Source of the DNA: an uncultured Spirochaetaceae bacterium
GTDB lineage: Bacteria > Spirochaetota > Spirochaetia > Sphaerochaetales > Sphaerochaetaceae
Assembly: GCA_944389085.1 (NCBI GenBank)
Contig: CALXLB010000046.1
Location: 1-40,296, forward strand
Direction of reading: 5' to 3'
DNA length: 40,296 bases
Made by a program: the position numbers and the translations under genes. This document shows, one piece after another, positions 1 to 8,339 of the stretch. How positions within the stretch are numbered: position 1 is the first letter of the stretch; each line of letters starts with the position of its first letter. The notes beneath the pieces are model-generated. The model saw only the letters and a program-made list of their open reading frames with translations, did no database searches and had not been told where the DNA came from.

Positions 1-415
1 CCGATCTCATCGTCGCCCCTCCGACAAGAGCAGTCGGTTCCCCTTGCAGGCCAGTTGGAAGCTCATCCATCAGCTGGGAAATCCTGTTCCTGACTTCATT
101 GAGCTGATCTTCTGGGTTGACACCATCCTGGAATGTGATGGTAATCATAGCAGCACTGTTCATCGACTGGCTATCCATCGATTTGAAATCAGGCAGCGTT
201 ACAAAGTCATCCTCAAGAATATCGACAACATCCTTCTCAACATCCTCTGCTGAAGCTCCCGGATAGACGGCTATGACGAATATCTGGGGCATATCGATAT
301 CAGGGATGAATTCAAGATTGATTGTTGTTATTGAAATCATTCCGAAGACTGCAAGCGCTATCAGGATCATGGAAAGGATGGCTGAATGCTTGACAGAAAG
401 CGTTGCGATTTTCAT
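1..415 (-). CDS. RND family efflux transporter, N-terminal part (runs off window)
   Basis: The reading frame starts at 415 and stays open to the window edge, giving about 138 residues of a protein normally around 1000. It begins with a cytoplasmic Lys/His-containing stretch and one membrane helix (about residues 11-33). The periplasmic porter start follows, with the typical 'P.I..P.i.V...YPGAS.EDVE' pattern and a later 'R..I..L...LP.G' helix, as in AcrB/HAE1-type proton-driven drug or metal pumps of the inner membrane. The ATG overlaps the TGA of the adaptor gene upstream in the operon by 4 nt (ATGA), and GGGAGGAAAG just before it is a good ribosome binding site. This supports translational coupling of pump and adaptor. 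Substrate cannot be told from the N-terminus. An outer-membrane channel is not seen in the window. Confidence 0.9.
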   Translation of the reverse strand, partial: MKIATLSVKHSAILSMILIALAVFGMISITTINLEFIPDIDMPQIFVIAVYPGASAEDVEKDVVDILEDDFVTLPDFKSMDSQSMNSAAMITITFQDGVNPEDQLNEVRNRISQLMDELPTGLQGEPTALVGGATMRS

Positions 416-1470
416 CTTTCCTCCCCGACAATCCTCACTTCTTCCCCTGGAAGCAGACCATTCTGACCACGGATGATGAAATCACGATCCGCATATTTGT
501 CATTTACCGCAAAATAGTCATTATCTTCTGCGATTGTCTCCAGCTCTATGAATTCGGCAGTCCTTCCATCTGCTGCTATTGCATATGCAGTCCCATCAAG
601 ACGTCTGACCGCAAGAGGAAGCGTCAGATACTCCTCAGAACTCCATATAACTTCCGCACGTATAAACATGCCAGGAATAAAGCCTTCAGGTGAAAGGAGA
701 TGGACACGCACAAGGAATGTCTTGGAAGTAGGATCGACATATGGGGCGACAGAAACCAGCTCTGCTTCAGAAACGTATCCATCAGGAGAAGAAATCCTTA
801 TGGTAAGATTATCTTTATTATCAATTATGCTGTGGTAATATTTCTCACCAAGCTTGAGATTCACAATAAGATTGTCCAGATCAGCAACCACAGCAAGAGG
901 CATCTCCTGAGATCCTACAGAACCGACTGCAGATGGTGCCTGAATGATACTTCCGCTCACAGGTGCTGTAACTGTAGCATAAGAGAGCTGCAGATCGGCA
1001 AGCTCAAGCTGTGAACGCGCTGCATCAAGCTGTGCAGAAAGCGTATCATAATCCTGAGCACTTGCGCCTCCTGCCTCTTTAAGGGCAGAAACACGCTTGA
1101 AAGAAGCTTCCAGTGCTTCTACCTGAGCCACCGCCTGTGCTTTCTGCAATTCGTAGGGACGTGAATCAATTCTTGCTATGATATCGCCTTTCTCGACTTC
1201 ATCACCAGCCTTGATACTATATTCGTCAACCGTACCGCTGACAAAAGGAACAACGGGAATCATCGCTTCCGGCTCGATATAACCGGTGACTGTTATTCCC
1301 TCCTCTATTGTTCTCACCGCAGGCTGCACAATCTCTACAGGAGAAACAGGCGTATCGTATTCAACCGTCTTTTCTGATGAGAAGATAAGATAAAGTACTG
1401 CTGCTGCAACAGCAAAAACAACAAATAAAATTATATACCTGATTACTGAGCTACGTTTTTTCCTGTCCAT
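412..1470 (-). CDS. RND efflux periplasmic adaptor (HlyD/MFP family)
   Basis: This is a 352-residue membrane-fusion protein. A basic N-terminus (MDRKKRS) precedes one membrane anchor at about residues 12-30. A lipoyl-like half-motif follows around residues 77-100 (GTVDEYSIKAGDEVEKGDII), then a short alpha-helical hairpin rich in Ala, Gln and Leu (about 105-160). The second lipoyl half is 'TAPVSGSI', and the C-terminal part is beta-barrel and membrane-proximal domains. Length and order fit AcrA/MexA-type adaptors that link an inner-membrane RND pump to an outer channel. There is no lipobox, so anchoring is by the N-terminal helix. The start at 1470 is preceded by AGGAAAGGAAA. It is the first gene of a two-gene minus-strand operon, divergent from the aldehyde dehydrogenase. 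Confidence 0.92.
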   Translation of the reverse strand: MDRKKRSSVIRYIILFVVFAVAAAVLYLIFSSEKTVEYDTPVSPVEIVQPAVRTIEEGITVTGYIEPEAMIPVVPFVSGTVDEYSIKAGDEVEKGDIIARIDSRPYELQKAQAVAQVEALEASFKRVSALKEAGGASAQDYDTLSAQLDAARSQLELADLQLSYATVTAPVSGSIIQAPSAVGSVGSQEMPLAVVADLDNLIVNLKLGEKYYHSIIDNKDNLTIRISSPDGYVSEAELVSVAPYVDPTSKTFLVRVHLLSPEGFIPGMFIRAEVIWSSEEYLTLPLAVRRLDGTAYAIAADGRTAEFIELETIAEDNDYFAVNDKYADRDFIIRGQNGLLPGEEVRIVGEER

Positions 1471-1604
1471 TTTCCTTTCCTGTTTAGATTTTCAATCTTA
1501 CATATGCATAAATTAACAACAGAAAATGTATATACTGTCGGAATCCAACACAGTGTATGAATTATGTCGGAAATTTTATTCTGACACATTCTGCAATTTT
1601 GTCA

Positions 1605-1640
1605 TTCACAGAAAAATCCCTTTGTGCTACTATCGGCGCT
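1605..1640 (+). promoter_or_regulatory. Promoter abutting the aldehyde dehydrogenase start (leaderless)
   Basis: TTCACA at 1605-1610 and an extended -10 (TGC-TACTAT, 1625-1633) are separated by 17 nt between hexamers. The ATG at 1641 follows the -10 by 7 nt, so the predicted transcription start is at or one base before the A of ATG. No Shine-Dalgarno is present. This also argues for 1641 rather than an in-frame ATG at 1557, which lies upstream of the promoter. Confidence 0.6.
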
Positions 1641-3011
1641 ATGAGCATTTACAGCGAGACAAATCAGAAACAAAGAATATATTTCAATAGTGGAGACACA
1701 CTCAGTTATGATTTCAGGATGAAGAATCTGAAGGCACTGAAAGAAGCACTGAAAAACAACGAAGAACGTATTCTCAATGCTCTTCAGCTGGATCTGGGGA
1801 AAAGCCCGTTTGAAGGTTATGCAACAGAGCTCGGAATCGTTTATGAAGAAATCGGCTGGCTCGAAAAACATCTGAGGAAACTGATGAGACCCACCAGGGC
1901 AAAGACCCCGATAACTCAGTTCTATTCCAGATCATATATTCTCCACGAACCAATGGGTACTGTCCTTATAATGTCACCATGGAATTATCCATTGCAGCTG
2001 ACAATGGTACCGCTTGCAGGAGCGATTGCCGGAGGTAATACAGCAGTCGTAAAACCATCACGCTACAGCAAAAACACTTCAAGCGTGATGATTGATATCC
2101 TGAAATCCGCATTCCATGAAAAATACATTGCCGCTTTCGATGGCGGCCATGAAACAAATACAGCCCTTCTTGCAGAGAGATGGGACATGATCTTCTTCAC
2201 TGGTTCTCCGAACGTCGGAAGAATTGTCCACCAGGCAGCAAATGAACATCTCACACCATGTATTCTCGAGCTTGGAGGGAAAAGCCCTGTCATCATAGAC
2301 AGTTCTGCAGACATTCCGCTTACTGCCAGACGGATTGCCTGGAGAAAGTTCCTCAATGCAGGACAGACCTGCGTTGCTCCTGATTACATACTTGCGGAAA
2401 AATCCATAATACCGTCTCTGATTGACTCTCTCGAATCCGAAATCGAGAAAATGTTCTCTTCCAATCCGCTATCGTCAGAAGATCTTCCGAAGATCATAAA
2501 TGAGAAGCATTTCCAGCGTCTCAGAGGCCTGATGGAAGATGCAAACGTCATCTACGGTGGAAAGAGCAATGAGAATGAGAGAAGAATCAGTCCTGCAATC
2601 ATCTATCCAGCTTCATGGAATAACAGAATAATGCAGGAAGAAATCTTCGGGCCATTGCTGCCTATCCTGGAGATAGAAGGTATTGATGAGGCAATAGAGA
2701 CTGTCAGAAGCCACGAAAAGCCTCTTGCACTCTATATTTTCAGCAGGAAGAAGGAGAATATAAGGAAGGTTCTTTCTTCTCTCTCTTTCGGCGGCGGGTG
2801 TGTAAATGATACTGTCGTACACTTAACTGCACCAGAACTGCCTTTCGGAGGTATCGGCAATTCCGGAATGGGATGCTATCATGGGAGAAGGAGTTTCGAG
2901 GCATTCACTCATGACAAGGCCATAATGGACAAATCCCTGCTGCTTGATCTGCCTGTCCGCTATGCACCTTTCAAGGGCAAACTCAGATTGCTTAAAATGC
3001 TGATGCGATGA
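1641..3011 (+). CDS. Aldehyde dehydrogenase family protein (ALDH3-like)
   Basis: This 456-residue NAD(P)-dependent aldehyde dehydrogenase oxidises an aldehyde to its acid. The class-3 layout is visible: 'SPWNYPLQL' and 'AGGNTAVVKPS' in the cofactor domain, then 'FTGSPNVGR'. The general-base Glu is in 'LELGGKSPV', the nucleophilic Cys in 'NAGQTCVAPDY', and 'QEEIFGPLLP' follows. The length near 450 and the lack of the N-terminal extension seen in ALDH1/2 favour the ALDH3 / fatty-aldehyde or coniferyl-aldehyde type. The start at 1641 is chosen from the abutting promoter; an ATG at 1557 would add 28 residues unlike the family. Its stop overlaps the next gene's start by 4 nt (ATGA), so the two are co-transcribed. 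Substrate is unknown. Confidence 0.9.
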   Translation: MSIYSETNQKQRIYFNSGDTLSYDFRMKNLKALKEALKNNEERILNALQLDLGKSPFEGYATELGIVYEEIGWLEKHLRKLMRPTRAKTPITQFYSRSYILHEPMGTVLIMSPWNYPLQLTMVPLAGAIAGGNTAVVKPSRYSKNTSSVMIDILKSAFHEKYIAAFDGGHETNTALLAERWDMIFFTGSPNVGRIVHQAANEHLTPCILELGGKSPVIIDSSADIPLTARRIAWRKFLNAGQTCVAPDYILAEKSIIPSLIDSLESEIEKMFSSNPLSSEDLPKIINEKHFQRLRGLMEDANVIYGGKSNENERRISPAIIYPASWNNRIMQEEIFGPLLPILEIEGIDEAIETVRSHEKPLALYIFSRKKENIRKVLSSLSFGGGCVNDTVVHLTAPELPFGGIGNSGMGCYHGRRSFEAFTHDKAIMDKSLLLDLPVRYAPFKGKLRLLKMLMR

Positions 3012-4303
3012 AAAAACATGAAAAAGCACGGATATTGATTTTCAGGACCATCCGAAGTCTTGCAGTAGGATTATCTGTCGGAGTCTGCATCACATTCTTC
3101 GCAAATACAGTATCCTTTGCCGGAGCGATAAACTCAGCTTTCCCTTTCCTTATCTTCCTTCTCCCGGCAGGAGCATGGCTTACGCTCGATATCTACAAAT
3201 CACTGGGAGCAATCTTCCGCCGTACGACAGTCTCAGCAATCGATGCCATCCACGATATGGAAACAACCGGAGATGAATCAAAGCTGAGACGCGGCCGTAT
3301 CTCACCATGGATGGGACCTGTTGCTTATATAGCAGCAGCAATCTCACATATCACAGGAGCATCTGTCGGCAAAGAAGGCGTCGGTGTACAGATAGGAATA
3401 TCAGTGGGAGAGCTTTTAGCCAGAATAGACAGGCGTCTTTCCTGGCAGGGACTGCATGGAAGAGAAGATTATTACATGATGACTGCTTCAGCTGCGGCTT
3501 TCGGATCACTCTTCGGCTCCCCTATCGCAGGTGTCCTTTTCGGTCTGATGTTCGCCACTCCGGATATCCTTCGCCTCGATGCTCTCTATCCATGCGTTGT
3601 CTCATCATACAGTGCAGTCTTCATCGCTGAGATTCTCCACATACATAGGATGTACATACCTGACTTCATCGAGCTGGAAGCGACTCTCCAAAATCTCTTA
3701 TGGATTGTCGTATTCGCGGTTCTCACAGGACTGCTTGCACGCCTTTTCCTCTTTCTTCTTGAGCGTTTCAGAAAGGCCGTTGCAGAGCACTATAAAAACA
3801 GTGCGATGAGTGCAATCATGCCAGCAGTCCTTGTCATGATAATTTCTTTTCTCATCTTCGCCCTTACCGGTGCATTCGATTACAACGGACTATCACTGGA
3901 CCTGCTTTACAGGTCGATTGACGGCAGAGGAGTACCATATTATGCCTTCATCATCAAAGCACTGATGGTGTTCCTCTCCATATCAGCTGGATTCGCAGGA
4001 GGAGAAGTCGTACCACTTCTGGTCACAGGAGGGACCTTCGGTTATACATTCGCATCTCTTTTCTCTCTGGATACAGCCCCATTTGCGGTCCTAGGCGCAA
4101 TTGGAATGCTCACGGGTGGCACAAATCTCCCCCTTGTCTGCTTTGCTCTGGCTCTTGAGCTTTTCGGATACAGCGAACCAGTACTTCTTTTTCTGACAGT
4201 CGCAGTATCCTATCTTGCTTCCGGAGACAGCGGTATATACCACCATCAGCGGATTGCCATGAAACACAGACTCAGACAGGATCCTTCCAGATCCACCAGC
4301 TGA
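3008..4303 (+). CDS. CLC-family anion channel/antiporter, probably CLC-F (fluoride/proton) type
   Basis: This 431-residue polytopic membrane protein has CLC signatures. 'GASVGKEGVGVQIG' (about 117-130) contains the gating glutamate E123, and 'GSPIAGVLFG' follows. 'AGFAGGEVVPLL' (about 327-338) occupies the place of the usual GxFxP, and 'GGTNLPL' lies at about 370-376. Two features depart from chloride CLCs (GREGP, GSGIP) and resemble the CLC-F clade that exports fluoride in exchange for protons: Val after the GKEG motif and a GGEV-P form of helix N. A canonical GSGIP motif is absent. It is the second gene of an operon with the aldehyde dehydrogenase. No fluoride riboswitch was noticed upstream. 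The last 32 bp overlap the convergent GNAT gene. CLC membership is near certain; the F-type call is moderate. Confidence 0.85.
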   Translation: MKKHEKARILIFRTIRSLAVGLSVGVCITFFANTVSFAGAINSAFPFLIFLLPAGAWLTLDIYKSLGAIFRRTTVSAIDAIHDMETTGDESKLRRGRISPWMGPVAYIAAAISHITGASVGKEGVGVQIGISVGELLARIDRRLSWQGLHGREDYYMMTASAAAFGSLFGSPIAGVLFGLMFATPDILRLDALYPCVVSSYSAVFIAEILHIHRMYIPDFIELEATLQNLLWIVVFAVLTGLLARLFLFLLERFRKAVAEHYKNSAMSAIMPAVLVMIISFLIFALTGAFDYNGLSLDLLYRSIDGRGVPYYAFIIKALMVFLSISAGFAGGEVVPLLVTGGTFGYTFASLFSLDTAPFAVLGAIGMLTGGTNLPLVCFALALELFGYSEPVLLFLTVAVSYLASGDSGIYHHQRIAMKHRLRQDPSRSTS

Positions 4304-4967
4304 GAATACGTCCTCTTTCCAGTCCCAGCTTCTCCTGCAGTGAGCAGGAAGCGATATTAGACAGGAAGACATTGCAATAAGCTTTTCTTTCTTCCCTGAT
4401 GCATGTTGCTATCAGATGCTTCTCCATCAGCTCTCCCAGGCCTTTTCGCCTATACTCAGGAAGAACGGTAAGCATGCCCATTGCATCCTCTCCATGAAAA
4501 CCTGCGAATGCCATGAGTTCTCCTTTATCAGAGAACATGCCGAACAAATGCCTATTCTCAATCGCATTCCTGATATCTTCATCGGAAGATACATTGTAAT
4601 GCCCGGTTACAAATGATAGGAAATCTATAGTAAGCGGGACTATCAAAGAGTTTGTCTCAAAAACTGTATGTTTATTATATACATAGAGATAAGTTGCTTC
4701 ACTACCATCCCAGCCCATCTCATTAAGCATGTACTGTGAGATACTTGGTGAATGAACTGCAGCCAAACCTGACGAAGGTATATGCTCTGCTATCTCGTCA
4801 TTCATTTCACCTGCTATATAAAAGGTTCCGCAGCTGTGCTGCCAGATCAGACCGGAAGAAGGAGAAAAGAAAATGCACTCTCCCCTCTTCCTTTCTACCG
4901 CATCGATTATATCGGCATAGCTTGTACTATCAAGTGAATTAAGGAAGTGAACTATCTTTTCATGCAT
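4272..4967 (-). CDS. GNAT family acetyltransferase
   Basis: The protein has 231 residues. The C-terminal half holds the acetyl-CoA-binding signature 'LTVLPEYRRKGLGELMEKHLI' (V..Y.RKGLG), with beta strands before it ('LMAFAGFHGEDAMGML') and a terminal aromatic segment, as in FR47-like GNATs. The N-terminal ~120 residues look like a divergent or degenerate second GNAT half and were not recognised. The start at 4967 is chosen because TGC-TATATT (4974-4982 on this strand) lies 6 nt before the ATG; an upstream in-frame extension would run through that promoter and into the divergent EF-G gene. The 3' end overlaps the convergent CLC gene by 32 bp. Acceptor substrate is unknown. Confidence 0.8.
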   Translation of the reverse strand: MHEKIVHFLNSLDSTSYADIIDAVERKRGECIFFSPSSGLIWQHSCGTFYIAGEMNDEIAEHIPSSGLAAVHSPSISQYMLNEMGWDGSEATYLYVYNKHTVFETNSLIVPLTIDFLSFVTGHYNVSSDEDIRNAIENRHLFGMFSDKGELMAFAGFHGEDAMGMLTVLPEYRRKGLGELMEKHLIATCIREERKAYCNVFLSNIASCSLQEKLGLERGRILSWWIWKDPV

Positions 4968-4973
4968 GGCAAG

Positions 4974-4982
4974 AATATAGCA
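4974..4982 (-). promoter_or_regulatory. Extended -10 element of the GNAT gene (leaderless)
   Basis: On the minus strand TGC-TATATT ends 6 nt before the ATG at 4967. The predicted transcription start is therefore the A of the start codon. No ribosome binding site and no clear -35 are seen. The element lies back to back with the EF-G promoter; the two start codons are 48 bp apart. Confidence 0.6.
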
Positions 4983-4997
4983 CCAGACTCCTCTTTG

Positions 4998-5006
4998 TGA
5001 TAGATT
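4998..5006 (+). promoter_or_regulatory. Extended -10 element of the recycling EF-G gene (very short leader)
   Basis: TGA-TAGATT at 4998-5006 is followed by 9 nt and then the ATG at 5016, so a leader of about 0-3 nt is predicted. There is no Shine-Dalgarno in the sequence before the ATG. The hexamer matches the consensus at only four positions, so this is weaker than the other examples. Confidence 0.45.
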
Positions 5007-5015
5007 AAGCACGCT

Positions 5016-7046
5016 ATGGACGAGAAGAACATACGAAACATAGGCATCATGGCTCATATCGATGCCGGCAAAACAACCACAACTGAACGTATTCTCTATT
5101 ACACTGGAGAGAATCACAGAATCGGTGAAGTCGACAACGGTGAAGCCACGATGGACTGGATGAAGCAGGAACAGGACAGAGGTATCACAATCACATCTGC
5201 TGCAACCACCTGTTATTGGAAGGAACATCAGATAAACATCATAGATACACCGGGCCATGTAGATTTCACAGCAGAAGTCGAAAGATCACTGAGGGTTCTT
5301 GATGGTGCTGTGGGCGTTTTCTGTGCTGTTGGCGGAGTTGAGCCGCAGACAGAGACTGTCTGGCGGCAGGCAGATAGATACAGAATCCCGCGTATCGCAT
5401 TCATCAACAAGATGGACAGACTTGGTGCGGATTTCTATCGTGTCATTGAGGACATGAAAAAGAAACTTGGAGCAAATCCTGTTCCAGTCTGCATTCCTGT
5501 CGGAAGTGAGAATGACTTCTCAGGTGTGATTGATCTCATTGATATGGAATATCTGACATTCTCTCCAGACGATGAGGGCATGACAATCAACCGCACAGCC
5601 ATTCCAGAGGAAATGAGGGAAAAAGCCGATGAATGGAGGGAAAAGCTCATAGACAACGTTGCTTCATATTCCGACGAGATCACAGAACTCTATTTTGAAG
5701 GTTCTGATATTCCTCGCGAGATGATCATCTCCACGCTGAGAGAATGCACGCTCTCAAGAGAAATCCTTCCTGTATTTACGGGCTCATCGCTGAAGAATAT
5801 CGGAGTACAGACACTTCTCGATGGCATTGTAGATCTTCTTCCATCTCCTCCAGAGGCAGAAGAAGTTGAAATAATCAACGCAAAAAATGGCAAGACAGAA
5901 AAATTGCCACACAGCACAACAGGCCCTCTTGAAGCCCTTATTTTCAAAATCCAGGTAGATCCGCAGGCTGGTCCTATGTGCTTTGTGCGCGTATATTCTG
6001 GAACGCTGAAAAAAGGTGTTGCCGTTTATAACATCACGAAAGGCAAGAAGGAAAGAATCAACAGACTTCTTAGAATGCATGCTGACAGACCTGAAGACCT
6101 CTCAGAGCTTAAAGCAGGAGACATCGGAGTAATCATCGGCTTCAGGCTGGCTCAGACAGGAGATACAATCGGAACGGAGAATCATCCGTATCTATTGGAG
6201 AAAATGTCATTTCCCAATCCTGTTATCTCTGTTGCTATCGAGCCAAGCAGTACTGCTGAGCAGGAAAAGCTGAATAAAGCACTGCAGACACTGGCAATGG
6301 AAGATCCAACTTTCACCTACAAGGATGATTCCGAGACAGGACAGCTCATAATCTCCGGCATGGGAGAACTTCACCTCGATGTTCTTGTCACAAGAATCAA
6401 AGACGAGATGAAAGTAAACTGCCGCGTCGGAAATCCACAGGTCTCCTATCGTGAATGCATCAAAGGTGAAGCATCTGGCACAGAGAAGTTCTCCAGAACA
6501 ATTGCAAACAAGGAGAACAATGCAACACTGTCCATGACTGTCAAGCCTCTTCCTGCCAAGAGCGGTAATGTGCTTAATATCACAGCTTCTACAAGGGATA
6601 TTCCAGAAGAAATAATCGAGGCAATCAAGAACGGTATCAACGGAGCATTTGCAGGTGGCATCAAATTCGGCTATGAATGTACGGATATCGAAGCGGATGT
6701 CACCGATATAATCTATGATGAAAACACATCCACTCCGTTTGCGTTCACTTCTTGTGCAGCAATGGCTTTCGATAGAATAGCTTCCGAAGCTGGAGCAGTA
6801 TTAATGGAACCGATAATGAAAGTACAGGTCTCCGCTCCGACAGAGTATATTGGAGATGTTATCTCTTCAATTACGCAACGTGGCGGAATCGTGCTTTCGA
6901 TGGAATCCCGTCCGGGAGCTGATACAGTCAGCTCTGAAGTTCCACTTGAGAAGATGTTCGGTTACACGACAATTCTCAGATCCTCAACGCAGGGAAGAGG
7001 TTCCTTCAGCATGGAATTCTCCCACTATTCAGAGAAAATAAACTAA
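5016..7046 (+). CDS. Elongation factor G homologue, ribosome-recycling (EF-G2mt/spdEFG2) type
   Basis: This is a 676-residue translational GTPase. Its G domain is canonical: AHIDAGKT (13-20), RGITITSAA (54-62), DTPGHVDF with the catalytic His at 80, and NKMD (130-133). Domains II-V follow at normal spacing. Domain IV lacks the usual 'KKQSGGRGQYG' tip found in translocating EF-Gs; instead it has a '[15 protein letters not shown]' strand resembling human GFM2 (EF-G2mt). In Borrelia burgdorferi the corresponding EF-G2 works only in ribosome recycling with RRF, so that role is inferred here; translocation would be done by another EF-G outside the window. The start is fixed by an abutting promoter. 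A perfect 11-bp hairpin follows the gene at 7054-7084. Confidence 0.85.
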   Translation: MDEKNIRNIGIMAHIDAGKTTTTERILYYTGENHRIGEVDNGEATMDWMKQEQDRGITITSAATTCYWKEHQINIIDTPGHVDFTAEVERSLRVLDGAVGVFCAVGGVEPQTETVWRQADRYRIPRIAFINKMDRLGADFYRVIEDMKKKLGANPVPVCIPVGSENDFSGVIDLIDMEYLTFSPDDEGMTINRTAIPEEMREKADEWREKLIDNVASYSDEITELYFEGSDIPREMIISTLRECTLSREILPVFTGSSLKNIGVQTLLDGIVDLLPSPPEAEEVEIINAKNGKTEKLPHSTTGPLEALIFKIQVDPQAGPMCFVRVYSGTLKKGVAVYNITKGKKERINRLLRMHADRPEDLSELKAGDIGVIIGFRLAQTGDTIGTENHPYLLEKMSFPNPVISVAIEPSSTAEQEKLNKALQTLAMEDPTFTYKDDSETGQLIISGMGELHLDVLVTRIKDEMKVNCRVGNPQVSYRECIKGEASGTEKFSRTIANKENNATLSMTVKPLPAKSGNVLNITASTRDIPEEIIEAIKNGINGAFAGGIKFGYECTDIEADVTDIIYDENTSTPFAFTSCAAMAFDRIASEAGAVLMEPIMKVQVSAPTEYIGDVISSITQRGGIVLSMESRPGADTVSSEVPLEKMFGYTTILRSSTQGRGSFSMEFSHYSEKIN

Positions 7047-7053
7047 ACATAAT

Positions 7054-7084
7054 GCTTCAGCTGCTGCAAAATGGCAGCTGAAGC
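7054..7084. terminator. Perfect 11-bp inverted repeat between convergent genes
   Basis: GCTTCAGCTGC (7054-7064) and its exact complement (7074-7084) flank a 9-nt loop, 8 nt after the EF-G stop and before the end of the convergent phage-like gene. There is no strong T-run on either side, so it is a probable but atypical (perhaps bidirectional) terminator. Confidence 0.55.
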
Positions 7085-7120
7085 TGCTACCCCCTCAGAT
7101 CAATTTTCTCCTTACCTATT

Positions 7121-8260
7121 CTAACCAGTTCTCCTCACTTCAGGATTCTCTGAACAAAGTTTTGCCTTGATAACGTATTCAGGGAGGAAGATGTCTTTCT
7201 CGATGGAACGGATGAACCTGTCGTCAGCCATTCTCATGAACTTCTTCTCGCCCTCTTCTACAGCACTCTCTCCGATAGGACCTTGCGAACGAACGTTGAC
7301 GTCTTCGGATTCTGATGATACTGTTTGGTTAGAAGCATCGTCTTGACTAGAGATGGCTAAAGCGCTCAAGGTATTTTCTTTGGGGACGGAGGGTGAAGTG
7401 CCGGGCACCGACGATGCTTTAAGATTAATTTCCGTCCATTTCTTGTTAATTTTTGGTGTATTAAAATATGTCCTATATAAGATCATTTTTCCCGTATCGT
7501 TATCCAATACGATAATTACCTGTGAAGAAGGTCTACCTTCTTTTCTTAGAATAAGTGCACCATCTTCTTGGATATAGGAGCTATTGTAATTCTCAAAAAC
7601 ATCCGCCATTGCTACATAATCGTTTACATCTAATTCACCATGGCGATTAACAGCATGTTCGATAAAATATGCAGCTCCTGAGTATACCCGCGAGTCACTA
7701 ACCGAAAAATAATCCTGAACTTCCTGAGGAACCTCTCCGATTGCCTCAAGATTATTGCCAACAACTTCAGATATTTGGGCCAGAGTTTTTCCTGTAAATC
7801 TTTCGTAATTTTCTTTAGAAAGCCATCTACGAATCTTATTTAAGTATTCAGATTTCCTCTGCGGATACCCCTCTTTCATCGCCTTGTTTCGTATAGTCTC
7901 TTCATTGCTCAAGGGTTCTTGCTGAGAAGTTTCCTGAGTTTCCGATGGCCCCTGTGAAACCTCGCTCTGGTCTCCATTCCAGAAGAAGCTGTTGAATGCA
8001 TCCTGAATGTCCTGTGGCAGATAGCTCTTGCCTGTAGCCCTTCCGTATACCCTTCTGATTGCATTGGCAATCTTCTGGAAAATATTCTGGATAGACTCCG
8101 GAAGCTGTGCCGTGTTCTCTTTCCTGAGGTCAGTTCTGAAATGGGCCTCAAGCATCTCCATGACAAACTCTTCCTGATCTTCGGCAAGACCATTAGGCTG
8201 TTCGATATCACCGATTCCTCTCAGAAGCTCTTCAATCTGTTCTCTTCCTGATGATGCCAT
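7121..8260 (-). CDS. Phage-type protein with possible PBECR-like nuclease domain
   Basis: The protein has 379 residues. The N-terminal ~95 residues form helices ending '..YLPQDIQDAFNSFFW', which look like the tail region of large phage 'polyvalent' proteins. A low-complexity Ser/Gln/Glu linker follows (about 97-122). A domain at about 125-280 has 'YFIEHAVNRHG' (H202, H207), then several beta strands ('IQEDGALILRK', 'SQVIIVLDNDTGKMILYRTYF') and a Lys-rich end ('PKINKKWTEI'). This H...H plus beta-sheet order resembles the PBECR families (phage Barnase-EndoU-ColicinE5/D-RelE-like RNases). A second Ser/Thr-rich linker precedes a short helical tail. There is no signal peptide and no good ribosome binding site. 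The flanking DNA is AT-rich and holds decayed fragments, so it looks like a prophage leftover. The nuclease call is tentative. Confidence 0.6.
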   Translation of the reverse strand: MASSGREQIEELLRGIGDIEQPNGLAEDQEEFVMEMLEAHFRTDLRKENTAQLPESIQNIFQKIANAIRRVYGRATGKSYLPQDIQDAFNSFFWNGDQSEVSQGPSETQETSQQEPLSNEETIRNKAMKEGYPQRKSEYLNKIRRWLSKENYERFTGKTLAQISEVVGNNLEAIGEVPQEVQDYFSVSDSRVYSGAAYFIEHAVNRHGELDVNDYVAMADVFENYNSSYIQEDGALILRKEGRPSSQVIIVLDNDTGKMILYRTYFNTPKINKKWTEINLKASSVPGTSPSVPKENTLSALAISSQDDASNQTVSSESEDVNVRSQGPIGESAVEEGEKKFMRMADDRFIRSIEKDIFLPEYVIKAKLCSENPEVRRTG

Positions 8261-8339
8261 TGTTCTCGTTTATGAAACGGATGGCATCTTTCATCCCACC
8301 TTCATCGTCTAGAGCTGGACCGATCAAGCATAAATTCAT
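8232..8339 (-). pseudogene. 35-codon fragment overlapping the phage-type gene in another frame
   Basis: An ATG at 8339 opens 35 codons ending at a TGA at 8232-8234. The last part overlaps the first 29 nt of the phage-type gene in a different frame. The peptide reads as ordinary protein, for example 'DDEGGMKDAIRFINENNG'. A single-base indel near 8255 would join it to the downstream frame, so it is best read as the broken N-terminal continuation of the phage-type protein or the end of a lost upstream gene. No homologue is recognised. Confidence 0.35.

Noticed and set aside
1557..1640. Longer N-terminus for the aldehyde dehydrogenase
   Set aside because: The extra 28 codons lie upstream of and within the promoter and do not look like an ALDH N-terminus.
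3008..4303. Fluoride riboswitch controlling the CLC gene
   Set aside because: The operon promoter abuts the aldehyde dehydrogenase ATG, leaving no leader, and the CLC start overlaps the upstream gene.
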